NCBI GenBank assembly: GCA_002900995.3
Contig: CM035311.1
Span: 620,001 to 684,000, forward strand
Length of the DNA stretch: 64,000 bases
Reading direction: 5' to 3'
Source of the DNA: Ganoderma boninense
Lineage: Eukaryota > Basidiomycota > Agaricomycetes > Polyporales > Polyporaceae
Shown here in pieces: positions 11,801 through 22,413 of the stretch; the first letter of the stretch is position 1; each line of letters begins with the position of its first letter. The notes beneath the pieces are model-generated. The model saw only the letters and a program-made list of their open reading frames with translations. It made no database searches and was not told where the DNA came from. The position numbers and the translations under genes were made by a program.

Positions 11801-13085
11801 ATCTTTAAGCGAATTGAACGTCGATCGGGTGGCTCAGAGCCGTCGTCACTGATCCAGCCAACAGGGCGCCGGAGTGCATCGTGAGTCAGGTTCTCACTCG
11901 TCGATAGCGGACCGTGTATGAGCATGACTTACAATACCACAATGGAACTTCAAGAACGGGACAATGGAGGCAGTGAGGTATAGCCGGGCTGCGAGCCGCT
12001 GCAGGTGAGCTGGTGGTTGGTTGTTGGAAATACAAGTACGCGGCCGTCGGAGTTGAACACACGGTTCCAAATTAGGTAGGACACCATCATAGGCGCCTTC
12101 CCGCCAAATTATTTGTGCGACCCCATGCTTCAAGCTGCAACTTGGACCTCGGCCGACACATCCAGACCACAAGCCTCATGTTATATTGTCTCAGAGTAAG
12201 TACCACCCCGCTGTTACTGTTTCGACAACTCGCATCTTCCGCTCAATAGCAATAGGAATCACGGGCCCACCGGGAAGCAGTAATGCTTCAGCGCTGGTCT
12301 GAGAAAACGTCGGCTTTAATCCGTCAGGACTCAGGACCATTCTACAGATATAATATCTGATTAACATGATATTGAATTAACAGGTAGGGTCCCTATCACA
12401 TGGAGTTCGACCCGGACGCACAAGACGAATCTAAGAAGCTGCAAAGGAGGAAACACCGTGACCTTCCAGAGGGTCGAGATGTATCTGTCTGGCAGCATGT
12501 CAACGTTTCAACGATTGCCCCAATGTGCTCGTCGATGCCGACCTTCGCGTACTCGCCGACTCAGGCCCGCTCATATCTCCGCAGGAAGTTCTCTGGTTTG
12601 TTGGGGCCCTCACCGAGAGGCTAGAGCTTCCAGCTTCGCGCGATCCCCAACATCCGCCGTGTTCCCGGCGAAGACCAAAATCTTGATCTTGAGTCGCATG
12701 TCAGCGGGAAGCATGTCGTGGATCTCAATAGGCTGCGAAATCGCGCCACGGAAGAAGGCGTGTGGGAGCATCCATTCTGCGAGCACAAGGTTGAATGCAA
12801 CACTTTGATGCATGCCGTTGAGCCATGCCGGACGTAAACCCGATGGCAGTTTTGAACGCACTATACGGAGATGCATGCCATAACGGAACGTTTGCGTCCA
12901 ACTTGGCTGCTACAGCCGAGTTCGAGAGTCGGAAAAACATTGGTCTGATATATAATGTTGTACATTGCGGATGAGAATCCTTTGCCTCCCCTGTCGATCA
13001 CAGAAGGACGAATGCGCTACATGGTATACGGTAAACAACGAGGAGACTTGAATGCAGCAAAATAGAAGAATAGGCTTCTCGGGCT
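11801..13085. other. duplicated K2 upstream block, then unassigned
   Basis: The block from about 11940 to 12110 (a GTTGGAAATAC stretch, then GAGTTGAACACACGGTTCCA, TAGGTAGGACACCATCATAG and GCGCC) has counterparts upstream of K3 (about 16770-16825) and K4 (about 20865-21005). From 12180 to 13085 I see no convincing gene. Short frames near 12400-12800 on both strands might be a broken gene but match nothing I know. Confidence 0.5.
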
Positions 13086-16000
13086 TCAGACCTTTCCCTT
13101 CCGACCCTTGACACGCTTCGTTCGACGCGGCCAGCCTGAACTCTCTCCCTCGTCGTCCGCAATGTCGTCGTCCTCAGCACGCGTCCGCTTCTGCCTCGAT
13201 GTCGCCGGCGGCACGTCGTAGGAGCAGCGTTGTCCACCCTGCATAGAGTTTGCGCTTTGGACGGAGCTCGCGGGGGAGTTGTGGTCAGACATCTCGGCGT
13301 CGTCGTCCGCAGCTGAAGCAGGGTCCCGAAGACCCTCCTCTGACGGGAAGGACCCCGTGACGGCAAGCGTGCCGATGCTGCGAGTCCCGGGGTTCTCCGA
13401 CGGCCGGGCGACGTCCTGGCACTTCCTGGCGATGAACTGGTCGGGCGCCTTATCCTGGTAGTTATACGCTTCCTCGGCGTGCTCTACCAAGAGCTTGATC
13501 AACGTCGTGGGGTCCGAGAGGAACAAGCCGATCTCGCAAGGTTCCTTCGGAGCTCCAGGATGAGCATCGTCGCTCTGGGACAGCTTCTCAGGGGGACTGC
13601 TGATATGATCGAGTGAGGCCGATGGCCTTTCGTCATCGCTGGTATGGTGCATTGACCGCTTTGGACGAGTTGAGGGAGCGTTCCTCGGACCGCCATGTTG
13701 GGCAGTAGGACCAGGTTGCGCCGCACCCGGAATGGGGCCGTAGAGCCGCTCCATCTCGAGGGAGTCGATGTTGTCGTAGGTGGTCTTGCAGTGGAGGAGG
13801 ATCTTTTTGAGGAGTTGCTGCAGGTATGTGTTGTTGATGACATTGAAGCCCACTCGTCCAGCGCTGAGCATAAAAGCCTTGTCGTCACCGCCGATTTTGA
13901 TTCCACCGACCAGCGAGACGGCTTCGAACAAGTTCTCGACCTTGGTCCTGAGACTGCCGACGTTGGTCTCGTGGTAACGAAGAACGAGGTAGATGTAGGT
14001 ATGAATGAACGACTCAATGTCGTCGGAGCGTCGGTACGGCTTCCTAGGGTAGCGAAGGGACAACGCCGAACGGAATTGCCATGTGCCCTAGCAAGTACGG
14101 CAACGTTAGTGCCGACGATTCCAGACGAAGATGTAAGTGATTCACCGTGCGGTCCGGCTCGACAGGCCCCATCGTAAGCTCACACTGGAGACGAGACAGG
14201 TCCCAGTCAATCAGGAATCCGCTCCTGGTTCCATCTTCATGGGTGAGAATCATGATGTTGCCGACGCTGATATCGCGATGTAAAACGCCGGCGAGATCCC
14301 ATGCCTTGCGGTGACCTGATGGAGCAATGATTAATTGTGGGACAGGAGATGCGGAGAAGATCCGGCTCACCTCTGAGAGCGTCCACAAAAATTGTCGAAA
14401 GTTCCCCAAAGTTGTCAAACTCCCAAAGAGGCAAGCCGATGTCCTTCGTCACAAGACGGTAGTGGACCCGGAGCACCGGCTTGTTAGCGTCGGGGAGGTC
14501 CTTTTGAACTCGAGTGCGCTGAGCTCGGAAACCCCCGACGTCGCCTCCGCAGATCATCGTCGCAATGCCGTCCGTCGCTTTGACCTTCTTCCGCTTCAGC
14601 CGCTCGTAGATCAAGTGCTCGGGGCGTGTCCGATTGGGAACGCAGGGGCGCCAGGAGTCCTTGAGGAAGCACGGCACCCATTTCTTCGGGTCCGTCACCT
14701 CGAATGCCATGTACCCCTTCGTGCAGCGGCCGACGAGGGCCTCTGCGGAGAAGTGTGGGCGGCCGACGATGAACCGACGGACAGACGTTGGGACAGTCGA
14801 CGGCTCAGGGAAGGGTTCATCAGGGAACCACTCGTCGGGAGAAGGGGGCACGTCCTGAACAACGAGCTCGTACAGCGGGCAGCCGCTCTCCGACGCCTTC
14901 TTGAGTCCTTCCCTGACATGAGCAGGGAGCGCGGGGTTCTTGGCGTGATGGATGAAATCCCGCCTCCTCCCCGGCAAAACCACGGTGGCCGTCGTGTCGT
15001 GCCCCATGGCCCCGAGTTTCCCAGTGTTCGCGAAGTGCGCGAACTTCCAGACGAACTCGTGGAGCAAGGACGTCGGCTCGACCCAGCTGAAAGCGTGCGA
15101 GACATAGGCACCAGCGCGGTCGAAGTAGAGGAGGCGGGCCATGTCATAGCAGATGTAGATGGAGTAGCAGAACGTGCGGTGCTGGTACTTGAAGATGTTG
15201 AGGTGGTACTCGACGAACTGGGCCAGCGCTTTCTCGCCGTTGTCGGAGAGCTTGATGAACGGCGGGACAGGCCTCCTGATGATAGCCGCCGTGGTTTGCT
15301 CGCCGTCGTGGTACTCCTCGTATTCATCCTCGGCGTCGTCTTCGTTCTCGATGTCTTCAGCGCGGTCACCATCTTCAGCACTCCTCTCCTCTTGCTGCTC
15401 CTCGTCGCCGTTCCCGTCGCCTTCTCCACCATCGTCTTGACGCTCCTCGGCCTGAGGGGGCTCCTCCACAGCCTCAACGCCCTCCGCCTCCTCCTGCGGA
15501 CCTCCATCCTGCCCACTCTCCGCCTCTGCTGGCTTCTTGTCTGCAGCAGCAGTGTGCTCCGACCCCTCCCAGGTCCCCTTCGGCTTCGTCTTGAAGTAGA
15601 ACGCGGAGTTCTTCTCGTCGCCCTTGATCTCGACGGGGACGTCCATCCAGAACCACGACCGCGCCCCGAGGAGTCGCTCCTCGATCTCCGACGGACTCAT
15701 CTTGCTCTTCGCGAGGCGTTTCGGATCGATGTCGGTGGCGTTGCGCGCGAGCCCCGAGTCGTTGCGATAGATCCCCGCGTCGTTGAAGGTCTCCTTCCTG
15801 CCGCTGTTGCCGTCCTTCGACTTGTGGTTCGCGGTGTCGAGGAACCGGAGCTTCGTGCATTTCGCTGCGTCCAGCACCGACTTGACGACAGCGCCCTGGT
15901 AACAAGCAACGCAGTCAGCGATCGGAGCCGGTGGTTGGAGAGAGTGGCAACGTACCAACTGCGGGTAGATCTGGCGCTCAAGCATCCCCTTCCAGAGCTT

Positions 16001-16411
16001 GGGCGACTCGAACTGCTTGCGATCCGCCTCGGAGGGGGGCTTCCCGGTGATACGCGCAGAGAAGAGCTCATTGTCGAGGAGATGGAAACGGGGGCCCATA
16101 CCGGACTCGTCAATGAGGAGAGGTGCGAGCTGTCTTCCCGTCCTCTTTTTGTGTGCGTCGCGGTTCGTGGACGAGGGGCAGTGGCGGACGAACGAAGGGC
16201 GGTTGGTGGCCTGCGGCAGGGAGGTTCCGTCGGCGAGAGTAGCACCGGATGGGAGGGGCCCTGCGCCGGTGGTTGGGTGGTTGGCGTCGGGAGTGGGGGG
16301 CTCAGGCCCAGGGAGATGGTCGGTCGCAGGTGGGGTCGCAGGCCGGGTTGCAGCGTTAGTACGACCAAGATCGTCACCGTCGGCCTCGGCTCTGGAGGGG
16401 GGGACAGCCAT
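13086..16411 (-). CDS. FunK1 kinase K3, intact (1050 aa)
   Basis: Exons 16411-15956, 15895-14371, 14315-14146 and 14087-13086 total exactly 1051 codons with the stop; introns are 60, 55 and 58 nt. The N-terminal ~90 residues are Pro/Thr-rich, followed by PLLIDESGMGPRFHLLDNE. Residues of roughly 240-340 form a Glu/Asp-rich acidic insert. The kinase core follows with VGRPHFSAEALVGRCTKGY, FLKDSWRP (Lys about residue 563), PEHLIYERL, LHRDISVGNIM (about 670) and DWDLSR (about 697). The C-terminus is Ser/Asp-rich and ends in TKRVKGRKGKV, nuclear-signal-like. Intron 1 (15955-15896) is a multiple of three without a stop, so its retention would add 20 residues in frame. It is the closest relative of K1 and has the same exon plan as all array members. 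Substrate and pathway are unknown. Confidence 0.9.
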
Positions 16412-16452
16412 GGTGTTGAGAGAGCAAGTTGAACACGAGCGGGGCGAACAAA

Positions 16453-16525
16453 TCGAACTTACGGGTTGTGTGTTTTTATACGAGCGCGAAGACGTTGAAA
16501 CTCCGACCAGTCCTTTGTTCTCTTG
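16453..16525 (-). promoter_or_regulatory. K3 core promoter
   Basis: The minus strand shows GAACAAAG (16513-16520), TATAAAA (16474-16480), then CCGTAAGTTCGA (16453-16464), with the ATG 42 bases further on. This is the clearest version of the cassette shared by the array and served as the uninterrupted reference for the K1 MITE. Confidence 0.62.
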
Positions 16526-17207
16526 ATCGGGCGACCTCCTTCAGTTGCGGGAGGACGTTTAAGCGCGTGGTTCAACGTGTCCGTCCAAATACGGGCTACC
16601 TGCCAAATGGGATCAAATGAGTCAGTTCTCGCGGACCCGCAGGCCTTGCATGTCTTAAATACCGGAGTGCGGTTCAGTTCCGAAGGCTGTAGGAGCGATC
16701 GAGAACGAGTGTCTGCTGTCTTCGTGTTCTGATTGTTCGAGCCCACGAGGGAGGTCGAGAGAAAGAAGCGCGAGGCTGCGGAGTTCAACACAGCTTCCAG
16801 ATTGGGCATTTCCCCATGCCAGGCGCCCGTTCTCATGTTTTACGACCATTCTCTCGTCGGACACGTTCCGTCGGCCATGCGAGCCTCGAATTCGTCTATA
16901 AGTCCGTCTCAAATAGGTATGGGTATAAAACCTGATTAGAAGGTACTAAGTTGAGATGTAGTTTTGATGAGCAAAGGGAGCACAAGGACCCGGCTCGGAA
17001 TTCATACTAGTGACAGCTCCGAGTCGAACATGATGTGTTCGTATTAGTAGGTGCTACCGTCTGTCTATCATCTAGTACCTTTCGCAAAGCCGTCCAAGTC
17101 GGAGATAATGTGCTAACGTCGCTCGAATCTGGCACTGAAGAAGGACTTGCTGCGAGGACGAGTGGGCCTGATGAGCCGCAGAGCTCTTCCCCAAGGATCC
17201 CGGGTAA
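16526..17207. other. K3 upstream flank and K4 3' flank
   Basis: It contains the shared GAGTTCAACACAGCTTCCAG ... CCAGGCGCCC block found upstream of the other copies. I see no gene; a TATAAAA near 16923 has no associated frame. Confidence 0.45.
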
Positions 17208-20200
17208 CTACTTGTCGCGTTTGGTGCGATGAACAGCGTCGGAAGACCCCTGGGAGGTGGTCGCCGTCGCCACTGCGGCCGGAGTCCCACTCGCAATGCG
17301 CACCCGCTTCTTCGAACCGAAAAACGTGCCCGCAATCGAAGGTCCATTACGAGAGCCAAGGTTGAACGACGAGCCCAGAGTGTTGAGGGTCCCTGACGTC
17401 GACCGAGACCCGATCCGTTGGTTGCCGGCGTAGGTGGGAGCGCGGTAAATGTCCTCGTGTTTCCTGGCCAGAAACTGGTCGCGGGCCTTGTCGCAATGCG
17501 AGAGCGGCGTAGCGGCGTGGCGCTTCAGAAGGTCGAGCAGGTTGCCCACCTCCGACAAGAAGCCCTCCACGACACATGGATCCTTGAAGTCTGTGCCAGC
17601 GGGAGCCGTCGTGGCGGCCTGGATGGAAGGAGACTCCGAGCTGGGCTGCGTCACGGTCTCTGCCCGTGGAATGTCATCGTCGTCGCTCTCGAAATCCACG
17701 ATACCAGCGGACGTGTGGTGCAGCAGCTTAGAGAGCGACTCAGACTGTTCCAAGCCAGAGAACTGCGCGAAGCCATAGCGCTGCTCCATCGCAGCACGGT
17801 CGATCTTCCTGTAGGACCTCGAGCACCCAGAGATGATGTCTTGTACAAGATTTTGGAGGTTGGGGTTGGAAGAAGGCTGGATCTGTGGTTCGTCCCGGGT
17901 GTCTGCGCTGAACAGGGCGAGCTTCCGATCACCGCCCGTCTCGATCCCGTGGACCAGTGAAACACCCTCAAACAAGGACGTGACCAGTTCTTTCAGGGAG
18001 CGATCATTGACGGGGTGGAATCGGAGGACGAGATACAAGTAGACATGGATGAAAGACTCGATATCGTCAGAGCGCCTGTAGGGTTTCCACGGGTACCGGA
18101 GCGACAATGCTGAGCGAAATTGCCAGGTCCCCTAGAAGGCCAAACAACGACGTGAGGCTCCGAATAACAGGCGGACTAGCAGCGAAAACATACCGTCCGG
18201 TCAGGCTCGACTGGGCCAGATCCTAATTCGCATTCGAGGCGAGAGAGATCCCAGTCGATGAGGATCCCCTTCCGACGAGAGTCGCCGGTACGAGGGAGAA
18301 TCATAATGTTCCCCACGCTGATGTCTCGGTGAAGAACACGAGCGCGCGTCCAGACCTTGTGGTGGGCTGAGAGAAGAGGTCAGAAGGGAAAGGGGGACAG
18401 AGAAGAGGAAATGACGTACCCTTGATCGCATCAACGAAAATCGCAGACAGTTCCGGAAAGCTGTCGAAGTCTTTCAGAGGTATGCCGATCTCCTCGATGA
18501 CGAGGCGATAGTGAACACGTCGGACGGGCCTGTTCTCCTCGGGGAGATGTCTCTGGACCTCCGTCTCCTGGGCCCAGTGCCCACCAACGTCCCCACCGCA
18601 AATCAGTGTCCCAATCCCTCTCTCTACGCCGTAATACCGAAGTCGCTGGTACACGAGATGCTCGGGGCGGGTGCGGCCAGGCACAACGGGACGCCAAGAG
18701 TCCTTGAGGAAGCAGACACGCCAGGTCTTCTCGTCGGCGTCGGTGATGTCGTAGGCGAGGTAGCCTCTAGTGCATCGACCGACGAGCCCATCAGCGGCGA
18801 AGTGAGGGCGGCCTACGAGGAAGAAACGGGTATCAGGGTTGGGAGGGGGAAGGTTGTCGGGTGAGGAGGCAAGGGGGTCAGATGGAGACGACGGCTTCGA
18901 GGGAAGCGTGCTGTGGGAGAGGGATGGCTCCTGTGGCTGGTATGACGGCGAATCGCTGAACCCCTTCGGCGGAGGGAAAGGCATGTCGCTGAACCACTCT
19001 TCCTCCGATGGCTCCCCTGACGTGACCTCGAGCTTGTAGATCGGCCACTTGTCCGCCGTCGCCTTCTTGAAACCGTCGCGGACGTGTTGCGGCAGGCTCG
19101 TATCGTCCTTGAGCGCCATGAACTTGCCCTTCTCTTCCTCAGATGCCAGCGATGCCGTCTCGTCGTGGCCGAGTTCTGCGAATCGCTCAGCCTTTGCGAG
19201 CCTCGCGATCTTCCAGATGAACTGGTGCAGAAGAGAGTCCGGCTTGTCCCATAGAAACGGCTCAGTGACGAAGGCACCAGAATGGTCGAAGTAGAAGAGT
19301 CGAGCCATGTCGCTACAGATGTAAACGGAGTAGGAGAACACTCGGTGTTGATTCTTCTGCATGTTGAGCATGTACTCGACGAACTGGCCAAGGGCAATCT
19401 TGCCCTTTCCGGACTGCTTGATGAAGGGTGGCACCGTAACTTGATAGGTAGTCGTACCAGGGTTGGCGTTGGTCTCCATGCCCTCGTGGTCACCCCCGGT
19501 GGGCGGGTCGTCGGTTGCTGAGTCGGGTGCCGAGGGACCGTCGTGCGCAACCGCGGGCGATGGCGCGATGTCCTGCGCGGGGGAGTCGTCTTCTTCGTCC
19601 TCCCATCCAACCTCGGCCTCATCCCCATCGTCTTCGGCGTAACCCGCGACGTTCTCCGTGCCCTCCTCGCGCTCAGACGACGGATCCGCAGCCTCCCCAG
19701 AAGCGGAATGCGTGGCAAGAGCCTCGAAAAGTTTCTTGAAACCGCGAGGCTTGGTCTTGAAGTAGAACGCGGCGAGGTCTTCAGATATCTTGAGCTCGAA
19801 CAGGATATCGATCCAGTTCCACGACCGAAGACCAAGAAGATGGCGAGCCATGTCTTCCGGGGAAATCTTGCTCTTCTCACGATGCGCTTCCGTGAACTCG
19901 GTCGCTTCGCGCGCAAGGGGAGTGTTCTTGTAGATGCCGCCATCGTTGAATGTCTCCTTCTTCCCCGAGTTGCCGTCTTTGGCCTTGTGGTTTGCGGTGT
20001 CGAGGAAGCGAAGCACGTCACACTCTGCCGCATCCAGCACAGACTGGACGACAGCGGCCTACACACAGGCTTGTTAGACATCACTTTGGAGATTGTTCCT
20101 GCCCAAAATCCCTCACCAATTCTGAGTACAGCTCGTGTTCCTTCTTCTTTCCAGCTAGATCCGGCTTCTTGAACTTCTTGCAGTCGTCTGCGGTTGGTGC

Positions 20201-20554
20201 GCCGATGTCAATTGAGGCGAGGAAGTCTTCGGCGCTGACGAGATGGAACCGCGGGGCCATCCTCGACTCGTCGACGAGGAGAGTAGCCAGGTCTTTGCCG
20301 ACACTCGGTTAGTAGGCGAAGGTGTTGTAGGCAGAAGGGGAGTAGCGGATAAAGGACTGCTTCTTGTATACTTTTTTCGTGTCAAATGGTTCGGTGGTTG
20401 AAGCAGGAGCGGAAGCGGTCGGGAGAGTGTTGGTGGTTGAATCGACGTCGGGGCCAGGATGATCGCTGGGAGTACCCGGCTGGGAAGTCTGAGAATCCCG
20501 TGGTCCTTCAGTGGTTGCGCTAGTCCTGGGTAGAGAAGAATCGCCGTCAGACAT
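17208..20554 (-). pseudogene. FunK1 kinase K4, one in-frame stop
   Basis: Exons 20554-20117, 20058-18420, 18366-18194 and 18131-17208 (introns 58, 53 and 62 nt) give exactly 1058 codons, so the frame is preserved throughout. The sole visible lesion is TAA at 20309-20311 (codon 82), between SFIRYSPSAYNTFAY and the conserved DLATLLVDESRMAPRFHLV, a region that is continuous coding in K3. Catalytic elements are all present: VGRPHFAADGLVGRCTRGY, FLKDSWRP, PEHLVYQRL, VLHRDISVGNIM and DWDLSR. The C-terminus lacks the long basic tail of K2 but ends VHRTKRDK. The ATG at MAPRFHLV could restart translation, giving a protein missing only the variable leader. A recent pseudogene or a strain-specific allele is therefore likely. 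Confidence 0.8.
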
Positions 20555-20607
20555 GATGGAGGAGGAAGAGAAAGCAGGGGGGAGGTAGAACGTGGGTGTC
20601 GACAGAC

Positions 20608-20690
20608 TCGAACTTACGGATGCTAGTTCGCGTATGCTTTTATATGAGGTCCGAGGAGAAATTAAACTCAGACTGCTCCTTTGTACGAAC
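20608..20690 (-). promoter_or_regulatory. K4 core promoter
   Basis: TATAAAA (complement of 20638-20644) and CCGTAAGTTCGA (complement of 20608-20619) are identical to the K2 and K3 elements, and the ATG lies at 20554. Retention of an intact promoter fits recent inactivation of K4. Confidence 0.6.
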
Positions 20691-22413
20691 AATGAGGATC
20701 CCTGTAAGCGATGAGGGGACGATCTGAACGTCTGTCGCGTAGCTCAGTCACTACTGGCCTGGCCAAATGGTTGCTTGAGCGAAAATGGAATCACTCCGCG
20801 GCATGGTGCCCATTCAGGGATGACTTACGTGTGACTCTAACACTGATACTTTCAAATAGGAACAATGGCGGGGGTGAGGCGTGCAGACGAGCACCAGGGA
20901 ACAGTGGTGGTTGAATGTTGGAATTGGGATGCGGCCGAGGCCGGGACCGTCGGGCATGAGCACAGCTTCTGGATTAGGGAGGACACCACCGCAAGCGCCG
21001 CCCCTTCCAACATCCAACATCCTTTGCTGCAGCGCTTCAAGCTGCCTGCCTTCATCTATTCTGCCTGAAATTTACCAGTGATCGTAACGTATCGAGGTAT
21101 GTCATTCCACACTTACTATTGATATTTGTGCTATGATTTTGTCTCGCAAATAAGATCTCAGTCGCATCCTCGGCCAACTTTGCTCGCCCGTCTGCGAGTC
21201 CGGTGTCGTCCCGCACGTAGTTGAACTCACTTAAACGCAGGGACCGTCGTCAGCGTCTGATGGGCCATGGCATAGGAGACATCAGGGAGTCTGTTCACCA
21301 CTCGAAGTCGATCGCCGAACATTCACAGTTCTTCACGATCTTCTTTGCCTTTTTCTCCACGTCGCCAACCACGCAGTCGGCACTGCGTTTACGGCGGTGC
21401 AAAAGAGTCTACACTTCATCAGCGAAACGGTCAGCATGCGGATCACGGCATGGAACCCACCGCGGGACCTACGGTGCACTTCGTGCCATCCTTCCTCAAC
21501 AGGCTGGGGTAGCCGGGGTTGAATACTCCGCCGATACTTCGGGGGAGTTCACTAGGGATGCAGTAGCGGTACGGGGGGTAATTGATATATTCGTCGTACT
21601 ACCAGGTACTGGACTACTGAGCCGCGTGCTCGGTAGCACAGACGGCGACTCCGACCGAACGACGGGTTCGGTGGAGGGGGGCCTCGAAGCCGCAACCTGA
21701 CTGTACAGGCGCGGACTTGCAGCAGGCGTAGAGCCCGACTGTCCAGTGAGAGTGGGCTCCGCGAGGGGGGATAGCGCGCCGCTTGGTGGCTCAACCGCAG
21801 AGATAGAATCGGCATAAGTACTCACCTGGTGTGCCTTCAGGGCTCTGAGCCCGTGGCGCCTCGGGAGAGGCGATGTTTTTGCCTGAACGAAGCGTGAGCA
21901 TCGTGTAGAGGGTTTTCGAGGGAAAGGAAATGTTTTTGAGGGGTTTGGTGGTCGCTGCAAGTCGTGTGTCGAGGGGTGATCAGACCCAGACAGCCAGAAC
22001 AAGCTAGACCGGTTTATGAGTTAAAAGAGAGAGACAAGAGGGCCGAGAGTCAAGCAGAGAGTCGATAGACCAGGGTACTGTCAAAAAGATGTGACGACGG
22101 CGGGCGTCCGGCTTGGAGTCGACACACAAGAGCGTCGAGGCGCGAAGGACAGGGATAAGGTCTGTCGATTGCAGGGGTACAAGAACGCTGGCGAGAAGCT
22201 ACAGAGGCGCAGTCCTTATGTACGTAGAGGAGAGACGTCGTAGGAACAGAAGGTCCGAGCCAGCTAGCACGTGAGTGAACAGAAATGGAGAAGGGAGCGC
22301 CCAAGCAGGGAGACGCGCGCGTCCTTGCCATATCCCCATCCCTCCACTGTTTCTCTCAGTTACCCCTCCACATATAGAATTCCCTTCCCGTATTCTCAGC
22401 GCAATAACCACAT
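20691..22413. other. K4 upstream duplicated block and low-complexity stretch
   Basis: About 20865-21005 repeats the K2 upstream block (GATTAGGGAGGACACCACCG and neighbours). The minus-strand frame 22002-21496 is a Ser/Pro/Thr-rich stretch with SPRLYSQVAASRPPS; it could be the leader of a retroelement gag-like protein, but nothing supports this around it. 22050-22400 is the upstream region of the F-box gene. Confidence 0.35.

Noticed and set aside
12400..12900. Possible small gene between K2 and K3 (ATG at 12400 and minus frame 12610-12876)
   Set aside because: No recognisable domain, no consistent exon joins, and frames conflict; left as unassigned.
14327..16432. 701-codon open frame on the plus strand antisense to K3
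   Set aside because: It is a shadow caused by codon bias of the K3 exons. It has no family features, and similar shorter shadows are opposite all intact kinase exons.
20303..20325. CTACTAAC in K4 as an intron branch point that would remove the TAA
   Set aside because: The sequence before and after aligns with continuous coding in K3, and the nearest acceptors are either 4 bases away or a poor AAG that would delete conserved residues.
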